A DNA stretch of 64,000 bases from an uncultured Agathobacter sp. (GTDB lineage Bacteria > Bacillota > Clostridia > Lachnospirales > Lachnospiraceae), in assembly GCA_934307695.1 (NCBI GenBank), contig CAKRCS010000001.1, positions 124,001 to 188,000 on the forward strand, in the 5' to 3' direction. Below the pieces are notes generated by a model, which saw nothing but the letters and a program-made list of their open reading frames with translations, made no database searches and was not told the origin of the DNA. This document shows, piece by piece, positions 51,213 to 61,041 of this stretch. The position numbers were made by a program, and so were the translations under genes. The first letter of the stretch is position 1; every line of letters starts with the position of its first letter.

Positions 51213-53369
51213 ATGAAAAAGAGTGCGTTTAAAATTGCGGCCGCATGTATTCTATTTGGCGTGGTATTTGCGATCGGCAGCCATTTCTTAATGCAAAAGA
51301 CCACATACCTGGAGCAGACGGCATTGACATTCGTGGAGGAGGATGTTCTTAAGGTTTCCGTCCCGGAGGATATGATTACAGAGACCTTCCAGATGCCGTA
51401 TGATATTTTAAAAAAGGTGGCATTTCGGATAACTAATTATCAGACGGACTGCAATACACCATGGACGCTGTTGATCTCAGATAGGACAGGAAATACCATA
51501 TGTGAGAAGGAATTTCGATTTACAAACGCGGCTGACAACGGGATCTATACGCTTGATCTGGAAAAGGCATATTCCGTGAATAAAGGGGAAATGTATACCC
51601 TGTCGCTATATGCAAAAAAGATATCTTCGGACACTCCGATCGGATTTTATTATGGAACCAATCTTACTACGGCTGGGGAAGCGTCAACGTTAACGTATAA
51701 TGGGGCAGAATGTGCTGGTGCGCTATGCCTTTCAGTATATGGTGGAGATACAGATTCGTTCTGGGTGGTCATATATGCCGTAGTCCTTTTCGTCCTTTTG
51801 TTGGTTGTGCTTCGCGGCATCCTTTTGACACAGCGTGGGTTGGACTGGAAAGGGGATCCGTGGATGCAGGCTGCTTTGTGCGGATTGTTAGTGTTCTTTG
51901 CGTGTCTGCCGTTTGCTGCAATGGGAAGTTATTCATTTACCGATGAAAACGACAATATCAGGGGAGGAATGCTCCTTGCAAGGGGGCATGTGCTATACCG
52001 CGATTATGTGACGCAGCATACTCCGTTTGCATATTATCTCTGCGGAGTTTTTGCATTGCTGGGGGCTGCTTCCGCCACGCAAATGCGGATATTGCTCTAT
52101 ATATGTTTTGGAATTTTATGGACTTTTTTATATCATAGGCATCAGAAGAACCTTCCGGGATGGGTATTATATCTCATTCCGGTATTGTCGATATTTACAC
52201 CGGCTGCGATGACTGGCGCGTATACGACGATGGTAGTTGCCGAGAGTATGCAGATGCAGGCGTTTATTGTCATTATGCTGGAATTGTATGCGCTGTGGAA
52301 GGATCAGAAAATGTCGTGGGGACGGTGCATTGTAGTTTCGCTCGCAGCGTGGACTGCGATCGGAAGCGTGTTTATGAGCGCCTATACCCTATTTTTCTTT
52401 GTGCTGATCTTTGTTGTTTTGGAGATCCGGTATTGGAAGACATGCGAACGGAAAGCGGGTGGAATATTAAAACGATATCTTCCACTTGTGATTACCGGCA
52501 GTATTCCGGGAATTTGTGGGATCTTGTATTTTAAGGTAAATCATGCGCTCTATTATGCAGTCCGGCAGATGTATCTGTTTAATCGTGAAGTATATACCAA
52601 GTATCAGGATATGGGAAGCAGTATTCTGGAACCATTTTTTTCCGGAATTGTATCGGCGCTGACCGAATTTCAAAATGCAATTCTGATGTTTGGAGCGGGC
52701 GGCGGCATCAAGGTATATCATGTACTAGTGCTGCTGATTCTTGGAGCGGCGGTGTTTGTGCTTATAAAAGCATTTACAAAGAACCGGACAGATTGGGGAG
52801 TGCTTCTGCTCGGAGTACTTGCGGTCGCATCCGGGGCAGCAAGAGGCGTGGACGACTGGCATGGGCAGGCTTTTTGGGGAATGCTTGTCACAGGAATGCT
52901 GCTTCTGCTTTCAAAGGAGTGCGTATGGTCAGGGAAAAGCCAGACGATCGCAAAGCTTGCGGTTATATCCTATGCACTGATGATACTTCAGCCATTTGCG
53001 GCACAGCTACGCTCTGATATTACATCGAAACAGGAGGCAGTAAGCTACCTGGATCCGATCATATTGAATGAGCTGGATGAGGGAGAGGCTATTTTCATGG
53101 ATGCCTACTGCAATGATTCCATTTATCTGCTGGCAAAAGGGCATGAACCTGTTAACAGAGCGGTTTACTGCCTGCCGTGGTATATGGACTGGTATGAGTC
53201 GTGGAACCTGGAGGATCTTAAGAAGAACAAACCGGATGTGGTTGTATGGAATCCGGATCAGGAGTGCTGGAATCAATATCATTACGCGGTACTTTTGGAC
53301 AAATACATTCAGGAGAATTATAAAAGGATTGGAGAGGGCGCGACAATCTGGGTAAAAGAGGATAAGTAA
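51213..53369 (+). CDS. GT-C-like membrane protein with N-terminal beta-rich ectodomain
   Basis: A 718-residue protein: a helix at about 5-27, an extracellular-looking beta domain at about 30-175 (ITETFQMPYDILKKVAFRIT, KGEMYTLSLYAKK), then about 11 helices and a soluble C-terminal part from about 600. The loop SFTDENDNIRGGMLLARGHV carries the acidic residues expected of a GT-C catalytic loop. AGGA precedes the ATG. The stop shares a base with the next start, an LTA-synthase-like gene, so they may work on the same polymer. The ectodomain looks like those of the proteins at 21797 and 22452. Substrate unknown. Confidence 0.6.
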   Translation: MKKSAFKIAAACILFGVVFAIGSHFLMQKTTYLEQTALTFVEEDVLKVSVPEDMITETFQMPYDILKKVAFRITNYQTDCNTPWTLLISDRTGNTICEKEFRFTNAADNGIYTLDLEKAYSVNKGEMYTLSLYAKKISSDTPIGFYYGTNLTTAGEASTLTYNGAECAGALCLSVYGGDTDSFWVVIYAVVLFVLLLVVLRGILLTQRGLDWKGDPWMQAALCGLLVFFACLPFAAMGSYSFTDENDNIRGGMLLARGHVLYRDYVTQHTPFAYYLCGVFALLGAASATQMRILLYICFGILWTFLYHRHQKNLPGWVLYLIPVLSIFTPAAMTGAYTTMVVAESMQMQAFIVIMLELYALWKDQKMSWGRCIVVSLAAWTAIGSVFMSAYTLFFFVLIFVVLEIRYWKTCERKAGGILKRYLPLVITGSIPGICGILYFKVNHALYYAVRQMYLFNREVYTKYQDMGSSILEPFFSGIVSALTEFQNAILMFGAGGGIKVYHVLVLLILGAAVFVLIKAFTKNRTDWGVLLLGVLAVASGAARGVDDWHGQAFWGMLVTGMLLLLSKECVWSGKSQTIAKLAVISYALMILQPFAAQLRSDITSKQEAVSYLDPIILNELDEGEAIFMDAYCNDSIYLLAKGHEPVNRAVYCLPWYMDWYESWNLEDLKKNKPDVVVWNPDQECWNQYHYAVLLDKYIQENYKRIGEGATIWVKEDK

Positions 53370-56005
53370 TGTTTAGCAAGTACAAACTGCAGATAAAATC
53401 AATTTTGATCATTTGTATGACGGTAATCGGGGTAATTGCACTACTGCATTATCCAAATGAGGTGGAGAAAAGAAATGGTGTTTCTTATGAGTTGACGCAG
53501 GGAACACTGGAGGATTATTCCGAGGAGCCGAGTCTGGTCGTGCTTATGAGTGATAAATACACGGCAGACAACACATGGCACACGGTTCGGATTCAATACG
53601 AATGCGAACAGACACAGACGGTTAAGTTTTGCAGGGTAGATCCGGCAATCGGTGCAGAGAGCATTGCGCAGCTGGAGTTAGATCCTAAGCAGACACAGGC
53701 TGAGTTGACCGTTGATCTGACACAGTATCCGGGAGCGATAGACTGGGAGCTTTGGTTTTACTATGATGGAACAGGAACACTCGGAATTGAAGCTGTCAGT
53801 GTCTGGAAAGACGATACCTGTGAGGCAGAGATAAAGGGCGAAGAACTTGTTCCGGCGTGGGGCGGTGTATATGACGGAAAAGTTAATGGATTAAACCGCT
53901 ATCGCGTGATATATGATGCGGATCAGGATCTGTTACGGGATCTGGATTTTAAGCAGGACAATGCGATTGAATTTTTAGAAGATCCGCTTGAAAACGTGGA
54001 TATTCAGGTCGCAAAGATGGACGAAGAGGGGACATACCAGATTATTGACGACCGGCTGCCGTATGCGGTGACAGACACGCAATCGCTGCGGGCAGCAGTT
54101 TATGGGGCTTCAGAGGAAGCAGTAATGCAGGCTCCGGTATTGACCAATCATCCAACGTATGCGAAGCTTTCAAAATGGACAAAAGCCGGTTGCATACTAA
54201 TTATCATTATGGGCATTCTTGCGCTGATTGCGGTTTGGGTATTTGCAAAGAAGAACAAAAGCCGGACGGGCAGGACATGGATCGGGATTGTGTATGAAGT
54301 GTTCTTATTGGCTGTTTTAGCGCTTTTGTTTGTGAGGATTCCATATCGAGTTGAAATTATCGGAGAGGTAGTGCTGTTTTTGTCAATCTGCTTCCTGATT
54401 TTTCAATCTGCGTGCTTTTCAAAAGCACGGGCAAAGAAGGCGGTACAATATGTATTGCTTCAGGCAATCTTTATCGTGGCAGGCTACCTTGGATGCAAAT
54501 ATCCAATACCGTTATCCGGCAGACTTTTGATGCTTGGAATTGGTGCGATCCTTGGAGGAGCGGTGCTCGCTCAGAAGAGATGGCTGACCTGCCTTATGCT
54601 GGGAATATGTAGTGCGCTCGGTGCTCTTGGTGTGTGGGTAAAACACACCTGGCCGAATTTGTCCATGCAGGAGTTGCTTTTCCAGTTGAAGATGCCGGCA
54701 GAGGGAACCGGAGGAGGAATCGTTCTCAAAGGTGTGCTGTCATGTGCAATTCCCACAGTGGTGCTTGTAATTATTGCGTTTATCCTGCTCAAAAAATGGA
54801 AAAATAGTTATTTCCATATGTTATTACAAGGAATTTCAATTATAACCGTATTTGGAATGGTGCTCTCTTTCTGTGAACATGTGGATTTAGGCGGTTACTT
54901 AAGCTCGCAGGGAAAAGAATCAGAGTTTATTGAATACTGTTATGTGGATCCGGCTACTGCGCAAATAACCTTCCCGGAGAAGAAACGCAACCTTATCTAC
55001 ATATTTATGGAGTCAATGGAGACTTCTTATATGGATCAGGCAGATGGCGGTCTGATGGAAGAAAACCTTATTCCGGAACTTACCGAGCTTGCAAAAGAAA
55101 ACCAATCATTTGCGGGTGACAAGGGCGTGAAGGGAGCACGGGTTCTTTCCGGAAATTCCTGGACGATGGGAGCACTATTTGGACAGACTTCCGGATTGCC
55201 GCTGGAGATTGATATGGAGAGCCATATGGGGGAAGGATCCTTCTTCCCGACAATTACTACATTAGGAGAAATCCTAAAAGGAGAAGGATATAATCTGGAG
55301 TTTTTAATAGGCTCTGATGCTTACTTTGGAGGAAGAAAGACTTATTTTGAATCACACGGACCATATGAGATCAAAGATTATTATTCAGCGATTGAAGAGG
55401 GAAGGATCAATCCGGATTACTATGTGTGGTGGGGGTATGAGGACGAAAAGCTGTTTGCCTATGCAAAGGATGAACTGAACCGATTGTCTAAGGAGGACGA
55501 ACCGTTTAACCTGACACTTCTTACCGTAGATACGCATTTTGAGGATGGGTATGTGTGCGAATTGTGCGAGGATCAGTATCCGGGTAACCAATATGCAAAT
55601 GTAATTTCATGCTCCAGCAGACAGATCTTGCAATTTGTAGAATGGATCAAACAGCAGGATTTCTATGAAAATACAACGATTATCTTAAGCGGCGATCATT
55701 TGACGATGGACAGCAATTTTTTCGATGGGGTTGACGGACAGGAGAACCGGAGAACATATGTTACTGTTATCAATCCGGCGGTTGAACCAAAACAGGACGG
55801 AGAAAGAGAATTTACAACACTTGATATGTTCCCGACGACATTGGGAGCTTTAGGGGCGAAGATTGAGGGCGACCGGCTCGGACTTGGCACAGATCTGTTT
55901 TCCGATACAAGTACACTTTTAGAGACGTATGGTTTGGACTATATTGAGAATGAACTGGCAAAGAAGTCTTATTTTTTACGAGGACTATCGACTGCAAAGC
56001 AATAA
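53369..56005 (+). CDS. LTA-synthase/OpgB-like phosphoglycerol transferase (sulfatase fold)
   Basis: An 878-residue protein: one N-terminal helix, an ectodomain of about 250 residues, a cluster of about six helices at about 275-520, and a C-terminal alkaline-phosphatase/sulfatase domain. Active-site signatures are LIYIFMESMETSYMD (metal-binding Glu), SGNSWTMGALFGQTSGLPL with T599 as the probable nucleophile, LLTVDTHFEDG, and LSGDHLTMDS. The family polymerises or transfers glycerol phosphate from phosphatidylglycerol outside the cell. The extra N-terminal ectodomain before the membrane bundle is not usual for LtaS. It predicts a phosphoglycerol-modified surface polymer. Confidence 0.82.
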   Translation: MFSKYKLQIKSILIICMTVIGVIALLHYPNEVEKRNGVSYELTQGTLEDYSEEPSLVVLMSDKYTADNTWHTVRIQYECEQTQTVKFCRVDPAIGAESIAQLELDPKQTQAELTVDLTQYPGAIDWELWFYYDGTGTLGIEAVSVWKDDTCEAEIKGEELVPAWGGVYDGKVNGLNRYRVIYDADQDLLRDLDFKQDNAIEFLEDPLENVDIQVAKMDEEGTYQIIDDRLPYAVTDTQSLRAAVYGASEEAVMQAPVLTNHPTYAKLSKWTKAGCILIIIMGILALIAVWVFAKKNKSRTGRTWIGIVYEVFLLAVLALLFVRIPYRVEIIGEVVLFLSICFLIFQSACFSKARAKKAVQYVLLQAIFIVAGYLGCKYPIPLSGRLLMLGIGAILGGAVLAQKRWLTCLMLGICSALGALGVWVKHTWPNLSMQELLFQLKMPAEGTGGGIVLKGVLSCAIPTVVLVIIAFILLKKWKNSYFHMLLQGISIITVFGMVLSFCEHVDLGGYLSSQGKESEFIEYCYVDPATAQITFPEKKRNLIYIFMESMETSYMDQADGGLMEENLIPELTELAKENQSFAGDKGVKGARVLSGNSWTMGALFGQTSGLPLEIDMESHMGEGSFFPTITTLGEILKGEGYNLEFLIGSDAYFGGRKTYFESHGPYEIKDYYSAIEEGRINPDYYVWWGYEDEKLFAYAKDELNRLSKEDEPFNLTLLTVDTHFEDGYVCELCEDQYPGNQYANVISCSSRQILQFVEWIKQQDFYENTTIILSGDHLTMDSNFFDGVDGQENRRTYVTVINPAVEPKQDGEREFTTLDMFPTTLGALGAKIEGDRLGLGTDLFSDTSTLLETYGLDYIENELAKKSYFLRGLSTAKQ

Positions 56006-56041
56006 AAACACTATTTGCCAATGCACAAAGGACAAAGTGAT

Positions 56042-57922
56042 ATGAAGACAAAAAGATATGCAAAAATATTAGCCTTTTCATTTTTTTCTGCCTTTGCTTT
56101 CTTTCTGAATTATCAGATCGTTGAGCCGGGAAACGATTTTGATCTGACTAGTCGGGGGCTGCTTAGGGTATTCAAACTACTGGTTGCCATTTTGGACTCC
56201 ATAGAATTTGATTCTGTTGTCTGCATGGTTGTGTTTGTGGGACTTATATTCTTTTATAAGGCTGTGACGAACCCTGATATGGCATCGATGCCGAAGGCAA
56301 TGGGGATACCGGCTGTGATTTTAGCCTTCTTTCGGACAGGCAGTGAACTGTTTTGGGAAGGGGAGGACTTGACTTCTCTGGCTGCAGAGCGTTCGCTGCT
56401 GGTAAAATTTGTAATAAAAGAAGTGGGATATGCAATATTCTTTTTCTACCTGATCAAGGCTTTTTGTTATTTACTTTCTCGGCTGGAAGCTGATTCAAAG
56501 AGTCTTTCGTTCGGAAAATATGCAGGCATTCTGGGCGTAGGATGGCTGCCGAATCTGATTATTCGCTATCCGGGTGCGATCTGCTGGGATGCATGGGCGG
56601 AACTATACGCATATCGGAATGGGAAAATGTCTGCGCACGCGCCGATGGCATATACGGTGCTGATCGGGAAAGTGATTACCTTGTTTGAAAAGCTGGGAAA
56701 TGCCGGAAGTGGATTATTTCTGCTGGTAACCATACAATACATCTCTCTGGTATGCGTGTTTGCCTATATGTTTTGCCTGATAGGGAAACTTAAGATGCAT
56801 CGATATGCCAGAGCCTTCTTTTTGGTGGCAGCGCTGCTAAATCCATATATTACGGCATATATAGGTGTACTTATGTATGATCTGCCATACACGGCTATGG
56901 TTACATTATTTATCTGCTGCCTGATAGATTTAATGACGGATACAGATACTTTTTTACATTGCCGGGGGAAATTGGTGCTATTGGCAGGTGCCATCATAGG
57001 AAGCTGGCTGCTAAGGAAAAACGGGCCATATGTGATTTTGGCTACCGTCATTGTTTTTGGACTTTATGCAGTCATCCGGGATAAGAAACTAAAAAAAGGG
57101 GCTGCAGTTATGATTGCTGCCTGTATATGCGCAATTGGGATTAATGGCATTTTAAATGCTGCTTATAAACCATCTCCGGATTCCAGAAGCTCTGCCCTTT
57201 CACTTCCGTTACAACAGCTGGCAAGGGTATGTGCCAGATATGACAAGGAAATATCTGATGCAGACAAGGCGGCAATCGATAAGGTTGTAAGTTACGATGA
57301 TATGATTCTTGATTACAATGCGAGGATTTCCGATCCGATAAAGGATGACTTTAAGGATACGGCATCGAAGGAAGAACTGGCAGCGTGCATGAAGGTGTGG
57401 TTTAAGCTTTTGAAAAAACATCCCCTTACCTGCAGCTCTGCCACCTGGGAGCAGAATTATTACTTCTTCATGCCGGAGATCTGCAATATGTCCATCTATC
57501 AGGACACGAATATGCAGATTGAGCAGGGACTAATGATATCAATCAAAGACTGGACGGTATATTATGAAAGTATTTTTGAAGAACCGTCGAAGCTAACAGA
57601 TTGGAAAAGGTTTGCAACAGCGGTATATATATTCATGCAGACTGCGCCTATTATCAACACCATCTCTAGCGTACCGTTTTATACATATCTGCTGTTGCTT
57701 TTGATCTGCTATGTGATCGTTAAAAAGCAATGGAGAAAAATGCCTGCACTAATCCCCGGCATTATGGTGGTTTTGATTGCTGTAGCAGCTCCGGTCATTC
57801 TTGGACATCCAAGATATGTTTTCCCTATGATCTACTCAATGCCGGTTATTGTAAGCTACTGCGCATGGCAACCGAAAACAGTCAGCGATGAAGCTTTTCC
57901 GGAAGCAGACAGACCGGAATAA
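56042..57922 (+). CDS. Polytopic membrane protein (DUF6020-like), possible GT-C enzyme
   Basis: About 626 residues from the ATG at 56042 (AAAGGA ten bases upstream); an in-frame ATG at 56015 lacks an RBS. There are 12-13 helices. A conserved-looking loop is IIRYPGAICWDAWAELYAY then SAHAPMAYTVLIGK, close to the P-G-x-x-x-x-D and H-x-P-x-x-x-T elements of DUF6020 proteins, and a later YDLPYTAMV and ILGHPRYVFPMIYSMP. The layout suggests a GT-C transferase. The last 41 bases overlap a convergent gene. The family name is from recall; function is unproven. Confidence 0.6.
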   Translation: MKTKRYAKILAFSFFSAFAFFLNYQIVEPGNDFDLTSRGLLRVFKLLVAILDSIEFDSVVCMVVFVGLIFFYKAVTNPDMASMPKAMGIPAVILAFFRTGSELFWEGEDLTSLAAERSLLVKFVIKEVGYAIFFFYLIKAFCYLLSRLEADSKSLSFGKYAGILGVGWLPNLIIRYPGAICWDAWAELYAYRNGKMSAHAPMAYTVLIGKVITLFEKLGNAGSGLFLLVTIQYISLVCVFAYMFCLIGKLKMHRYARAFFLVAALLNPYITAYIGVLMYDLPYTAMVTLFICCLIDLMTDTDTFLHCRGKLVLLAGAIIGSWLLRKNGPYVILATVIVFGLYAVIRDKKLKKGAAVMIAACICAIGINGILNAAYKPSPDSRSSALSLPLQQLARVCARYDKEISDADKAAIDKVVSYDDMILDYNARISDPIKDDFKDTASKEELAACMKVWFKLLKKHPLTCSSATWEQNYYFFMPEICNMSIYQDTNMQIEQGLMISIKDWTVYYESIFEEPSKLTDWKRFATAVYIFMQTAPIINTISSVPFYTYLLLLLICYVIVKKQWRKMPALIPGIMVVLIAVAAPVILGHPRYVFPMIYSMPVIVSYCAWQPKTVSDEAFPEADRPE

Positions 57923-58853
57923 AGAGCAGGAGTATTAAAGCTGCGTTCAACCACCAATGGTAACCGTAGGCTGCAAACAGGGGAATGCGGTTTAGTACCA
58001 GAAGAATAAGGCTGCTAAGGAGCATGTGAAGCCCCATGATAGGCAGGGTGTTGCGCCCATATAATTCAAGGAGGAAACTTTTGGTGAGCCAGTGCTTGCA
58101 GAGGTATAGGATCGCATAGCTCATTCCAATAGCACCACAGAGACAGAGCGGAAGGTTTCCAAAGGACATATGATTTAAATCCAGATAGACAGGATTGAGG
58201 ATGGAACCGGTGACTCCGAGAACAAGCAGAACTGCGAACACATAGAATGGACGGTCAAGGAGCTTATAATGCCGGATGAACCAGCCGACATAAACAAAAA
58301 GGATGCAAACAGGCAGTATGTTCAGATGCCATGGAAGTTGAACATTACCAACAATGAAAATCGCCTGTAACAGGCATAACACGAACATGAGAGCAGAGCG
58401 CACAAGAGTGCTCTGCTTTTGTATTAGATAAAATCCAACACTTACAAGGAAAAAGCATGGGAGAAACCAAAGCGCTTCACAGTTCGGAGAAATTCCGTAG
58501 GCATCATTTGTAAGAAGAAGCCAGTATAAATGACTTTTTGAAGAAATCCATAGATCAGATGGGGAGAGCTGTACTTTCTCCATAAGCAGGTTCGCAAAAA
58601 AGTTGACCAGCGCGAGAATTACATAAGGAAACAGATAGGCGCGTGCTTTTATATGAGTATACTGAAGAAATGGTACGTTGGTCTGCTTGGAGGAAGAATA
58701 CAGATAGCCGGATAAAATAAAAAAGAGCGGCATATGGAAGCCATAGATAAACGAGTGCGCAAAGGCTGGCATCCCCAGATGACCAAGAACAACAAATATA
58801 ATGGCGAGACCGCGCACAACATCAATATAAGATTCCCGCTGTGATGATTTCAT
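57882..58853 (-). CDS. Acyltransferase-3 family membrane protein
   Basis: The only clear reverse-strand gene. About 323 residues from the ATG at 58853, which has GGGGGA at good spacing; the frame extends 25 codons further upstream without an RBS. Ten helices, starting ESYIDVVRGLAIIFVVLGH with the conserved His of the family, then YGFHMPLFFILSGYLYS (F-F-x-x-S-G-[YF]). It would O-acylate a surface glycan or membrane lipid. It converges with the DUF6020-like gene and overlaps its end by 41 bases, so transcription may interfere. It diverges from the gene at 59003. Confidence 0.85.
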   Translation of the reverse strand: MKSSQRESYIDVVRGLAIIFVVLGHLGMPAFAHSFIYGFHMPLFFILSGYLYSSSKQTNVPFLQYTHIKARAYLFPYVILALVNFFANLLMEKVQLSPSDLWISSKSHLYWLLLTNDAYGISPNCEALWFLPCFFLVSVGFYLIQKQSTLVRSALMFVLCLLQAIFIVGNVQLPWHLNILPVCILFVYVGWFIRHYKLLDRPFYVFAVLLVLGVTGSILNPVYLDLNHMSFGNLPLCLCGAIGMSYAILYLCKHWLTKSFLLELYGRNTLPIMGLHMLLSSLILLVLNRIPLFAAYGYHWWLNAALILLLFIPVCLLPEKLHR

Positions 58854-58943
58854 TCGTTTATCCCCCAAAATTAAAGTGACAAAATGATCAATAAATTTTA
58901 TACTATCATACAACCCCGTCGACTGCAAGAAATGCGAAAAGAG

Positions 58944-58972
58944 TTGCGAAAAGAGAACAAAAAATATATAGT
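58944..58972 (+). promoter_or_regulatory. Probable promoter of the 59003-64000 run
   Basis: TTGCGA (58944-58949), 17 bases, TATAGT (58967-58972), about 30 bases before the start at 59003. It lies in the divergent gap with the acyltransferase gene. No equally good promoter was found on the reverse strand. Confidence 0.5.
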
Positions 58973-59002
58973 GAGGGTAAGAATCCGAACATGGAGGAGA
59001 AA

Positions 59003-60466
59003 ATGAAAAAAATAAGTTCTTGGAAACTACAATCCATAATCATTCTTTTACTTATTATGATGTGTGTTGCCCCGATGGCGGTAAATCCATCAATGATCGG
59101 GATAAGGGCATCCCACAAGGATCAGTATGAGCATCTGGCGGAGTCCTTTGTGGAAGGTCATATAGATTTACAATATGGCTACTGGGATCCGAAGCTGTTT
59201 CAACTGGAAAATCCGTACGATTATGATGAACGTATCGGGGAGGGCGTATTCTGCCAGTGGGATCATGCTTTTTATGACAATCACTACTATATGTATTTTG
59301 GAGTGGTTCCGGTTCTGGTGCTGTTTTTGCCGTTTCGTATGATTTTTGGGGTACGGTTCCTTACGTTTTTGGGAACAGCGGTGTTTACATCGCTGTTTAT
59401 CATCGGTGTTTTTGAACTGTTTCGATTGATGAAACGGCATATATTTACGGAGATGCCGGAAAAAACGCGCCTTTTGATGGCAGCGGCAGTTTCGCTGGCG
59501 GCAACATGGTATGCGATGGATTGTCCGACCATCTATTGTGTGGCAATCACCAGCGCACTATGCATGGAAATATGGAGCATGTATTTCTATGTGAAAGCGG
59601 TATGGGGATCAAAACAGGAAGCGGCAGCAATGAGGGCGGCATTTTTCGGAGCACTGTTCGGAGCACTGGCATTTGGGTGCAGACCGACGATCGCACTTGC
59701 AAATCTGCTCGCAATTCCGATGTTTATTGTTTTCTTACGAAAGAACAGGATGTCATTACGATTCTGGAGACGTATGTTGTTTGTCGTTTCACCATATCTG
59801 GTGATTGGCATTGGACTTATGTATTATAATTACATTCGTTTTGGCTCCCCGTTTGAGTTTGGACAGGCATATCAGCTTACGATTACGAACCAGACCGCAT
59901 ATGGCAATATGGCGGATAATATCAGCTGGGCTGTGATCTTTAGTTCTTTGAAGGAAAACTATTTTGACTGGAAGGGACTCTGCTGGAATTTCCCATATTT
60001 CCAGTTTAGCGGTGCGTTTATTAACTTTCCGATGTTCATCCTGTCTGTCGCGGGATTATTTGTTCCAGCGGTAAGAAAGCAGCTTCACAGAAGGAACCTG
60101 CTGGGGCTTACGATCGGAATGGCATGCATGCCGGTAGTCATCACGGTGCTGGATGCGATTTGGGTACCGTGGCTTACGGAGCGATATCGAATGGATTTTT
60201 ACTGGATCATGGGAATCGGTGTATTTGTGGTATGCGGTGCATGGCTGGCGGGAATGACAGAGGCTGGCAGAAAGAGATTTTGCAGGTGCATTAACGCATT
60301 ATGTGTTTATACGATGCTGATCTGTGTACTGCTGTATGCAATCCCTTATGAGGACAATATCACAGCAAAGTCACCGTTATGGCTGATCATTGCCATCATG
60401 GCTGCGATGAGCCTGTGGCTGTTAAATATCTACCGGTTGACCGGAAAGGCGGATGAGAAATGTTAA
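59003..60466 (+). CDS. Polytopic GT-C-like membrane protein
   Basis: About 487 residues from the ATG at 59003, which follows GGAGGAGAAA; the ATG four codons earlier has a poorer RBS. About 11 helices. The first outer loop is long: MIGIRASHKDQYEHLAESFV then YDERIGEGVFCQWDHAFYDN, rich in acidic residues as in GT-C catalytic loops. CRPTIALANLLAIPMF and LTERYRMDFYWIMG fit proteins of the PMT-related superfamily. It probably acts outside the membrane on a polyprenyl-linked sugar. It overlaps the next small gene by seven bases. Confidence 0.6.
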   Translation: MKKISSWKLQSIIILLLIMMCVAPMAVNPSMIGIRASHKDQYEHLAESFVEGHIDLQYGYWDPKLFQLENPYDYDERIGEGVFCQWDHAFYDNHYYMYFGVVPVLVLFLPFRMIFGVRFLTFLGTAVFTSLFIIGVFELFRLMKRHIFTEMPEKTRLLMAAAVSLAATWYAMDCPTIYCVAITSALCMEIWSMYFYVKAVWGSKQEAAAMRAAFFGALFGALAFGCRPTIALANLLAIPMFIVFLRKNRMSLRFWRRMLFVVSPYLVIGIGLMYYNYIRFGSPFEFGQAYQLTITNQTAYGNMADNISWAVIFSSLKENYFDWKGLCWNFPYFQFSGAFINFPMFILSVAGLFVPAVRKQLHRRNLLGLTIGMACMPVVITVLDAIWVPWLTERYRMDFYWIMGIGVFVVCGAWLAGMTEAGRKRFCRCINALCVYTMLICVLLYAIPYEDNITAKSPLWLIIAIMAAMSLWLLNIYRLTGKADEKC

Positions 60467-61041
60467 AGAGTAAGATTACCGGAAAAGCAGCAAAAGTGTG
60501 GATCGCGGCACTGATCTTTTTCGCGGTCGTATGGTTGTACCCGGTTCATATGAAGAATATTGTCCTGTGGATGGACACATCGGAAGAAACAGAGGCAATG
60601 GTGGTTTCCAGACTTTTTTGGGACGCAGGCGAGGGATTTTCTGAAGAAAGGCTGTCAGAGAATGCCATTGTTGCGCAGGAGATATTTGCCCGTGTGCCTC
60701 GAAAGGCAATGAAAGAAGCAAAACAGTACCGTCTGACACTGCAAAACGAGGGAAAGGATATTACCATTTATAAGATCAAGTTAAATGGAGATGAAATCCC
60801 GGCAGAAAAATTTCTTTCGTATGTTGAGTCAACAGAGAATTTAGAGCTGGAGCAGCAGGGTGAGTATCTTGTGGCTCATGTGCAGGGAACTGATCCGGCA
60901 ATGATATTTGACACGGATTTTACAAAGCTGGTCAAAAGAAAATGGCATATGGCAAACGTAACGAGATTGTGGCTAAGCCTTGCCGGAGCAATCGCAACGA
61001 TATGGGGACTTATTTATGTTAAAATGGAAGATAAAGAATAA
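60460..61041 (+). CDS. Small two-helix membrane protein with ectodomain, unknown function
   Basis: A 193-residue protein with helices at about 12-28 and 166-184 and about 135 residues between them outside the membrane, including a beta-like stretch (QYRLTLQNEGKDITIYKIKL). No family is recognised. It overlaps GT-C-like genes on both sides (7 and 26 bases), so it is probably a subunit or partner. The architecture matches the small protein at 21797, although no obvious sequence similarity is seen. Confidence 0.55.
   Translation: MLKSKITGKAAKVWIAALIFFAVVWLYPVHMKNIVLWMDTSEETEAMVVSRLFWDAGEGFSEERLSENAIVAQEIFARVPRKAMKEAKQYRLTLQNEGKDITIYKIKLNGDEIPAEKFLSYVESTENLELEQQGEYLVAHVQGTDPAMIFDTDFTKLVKRKWHMANVTRLWLSLAGAIATIWGLIYVKMEDKE

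Noticed and set aside
58854..58930. Promoter for the reverse-strand acyltransferase
   Set aside because: AT-rich boxes such as TATGAT are present, but no -35/-10 pair with good spacing could be chosen.
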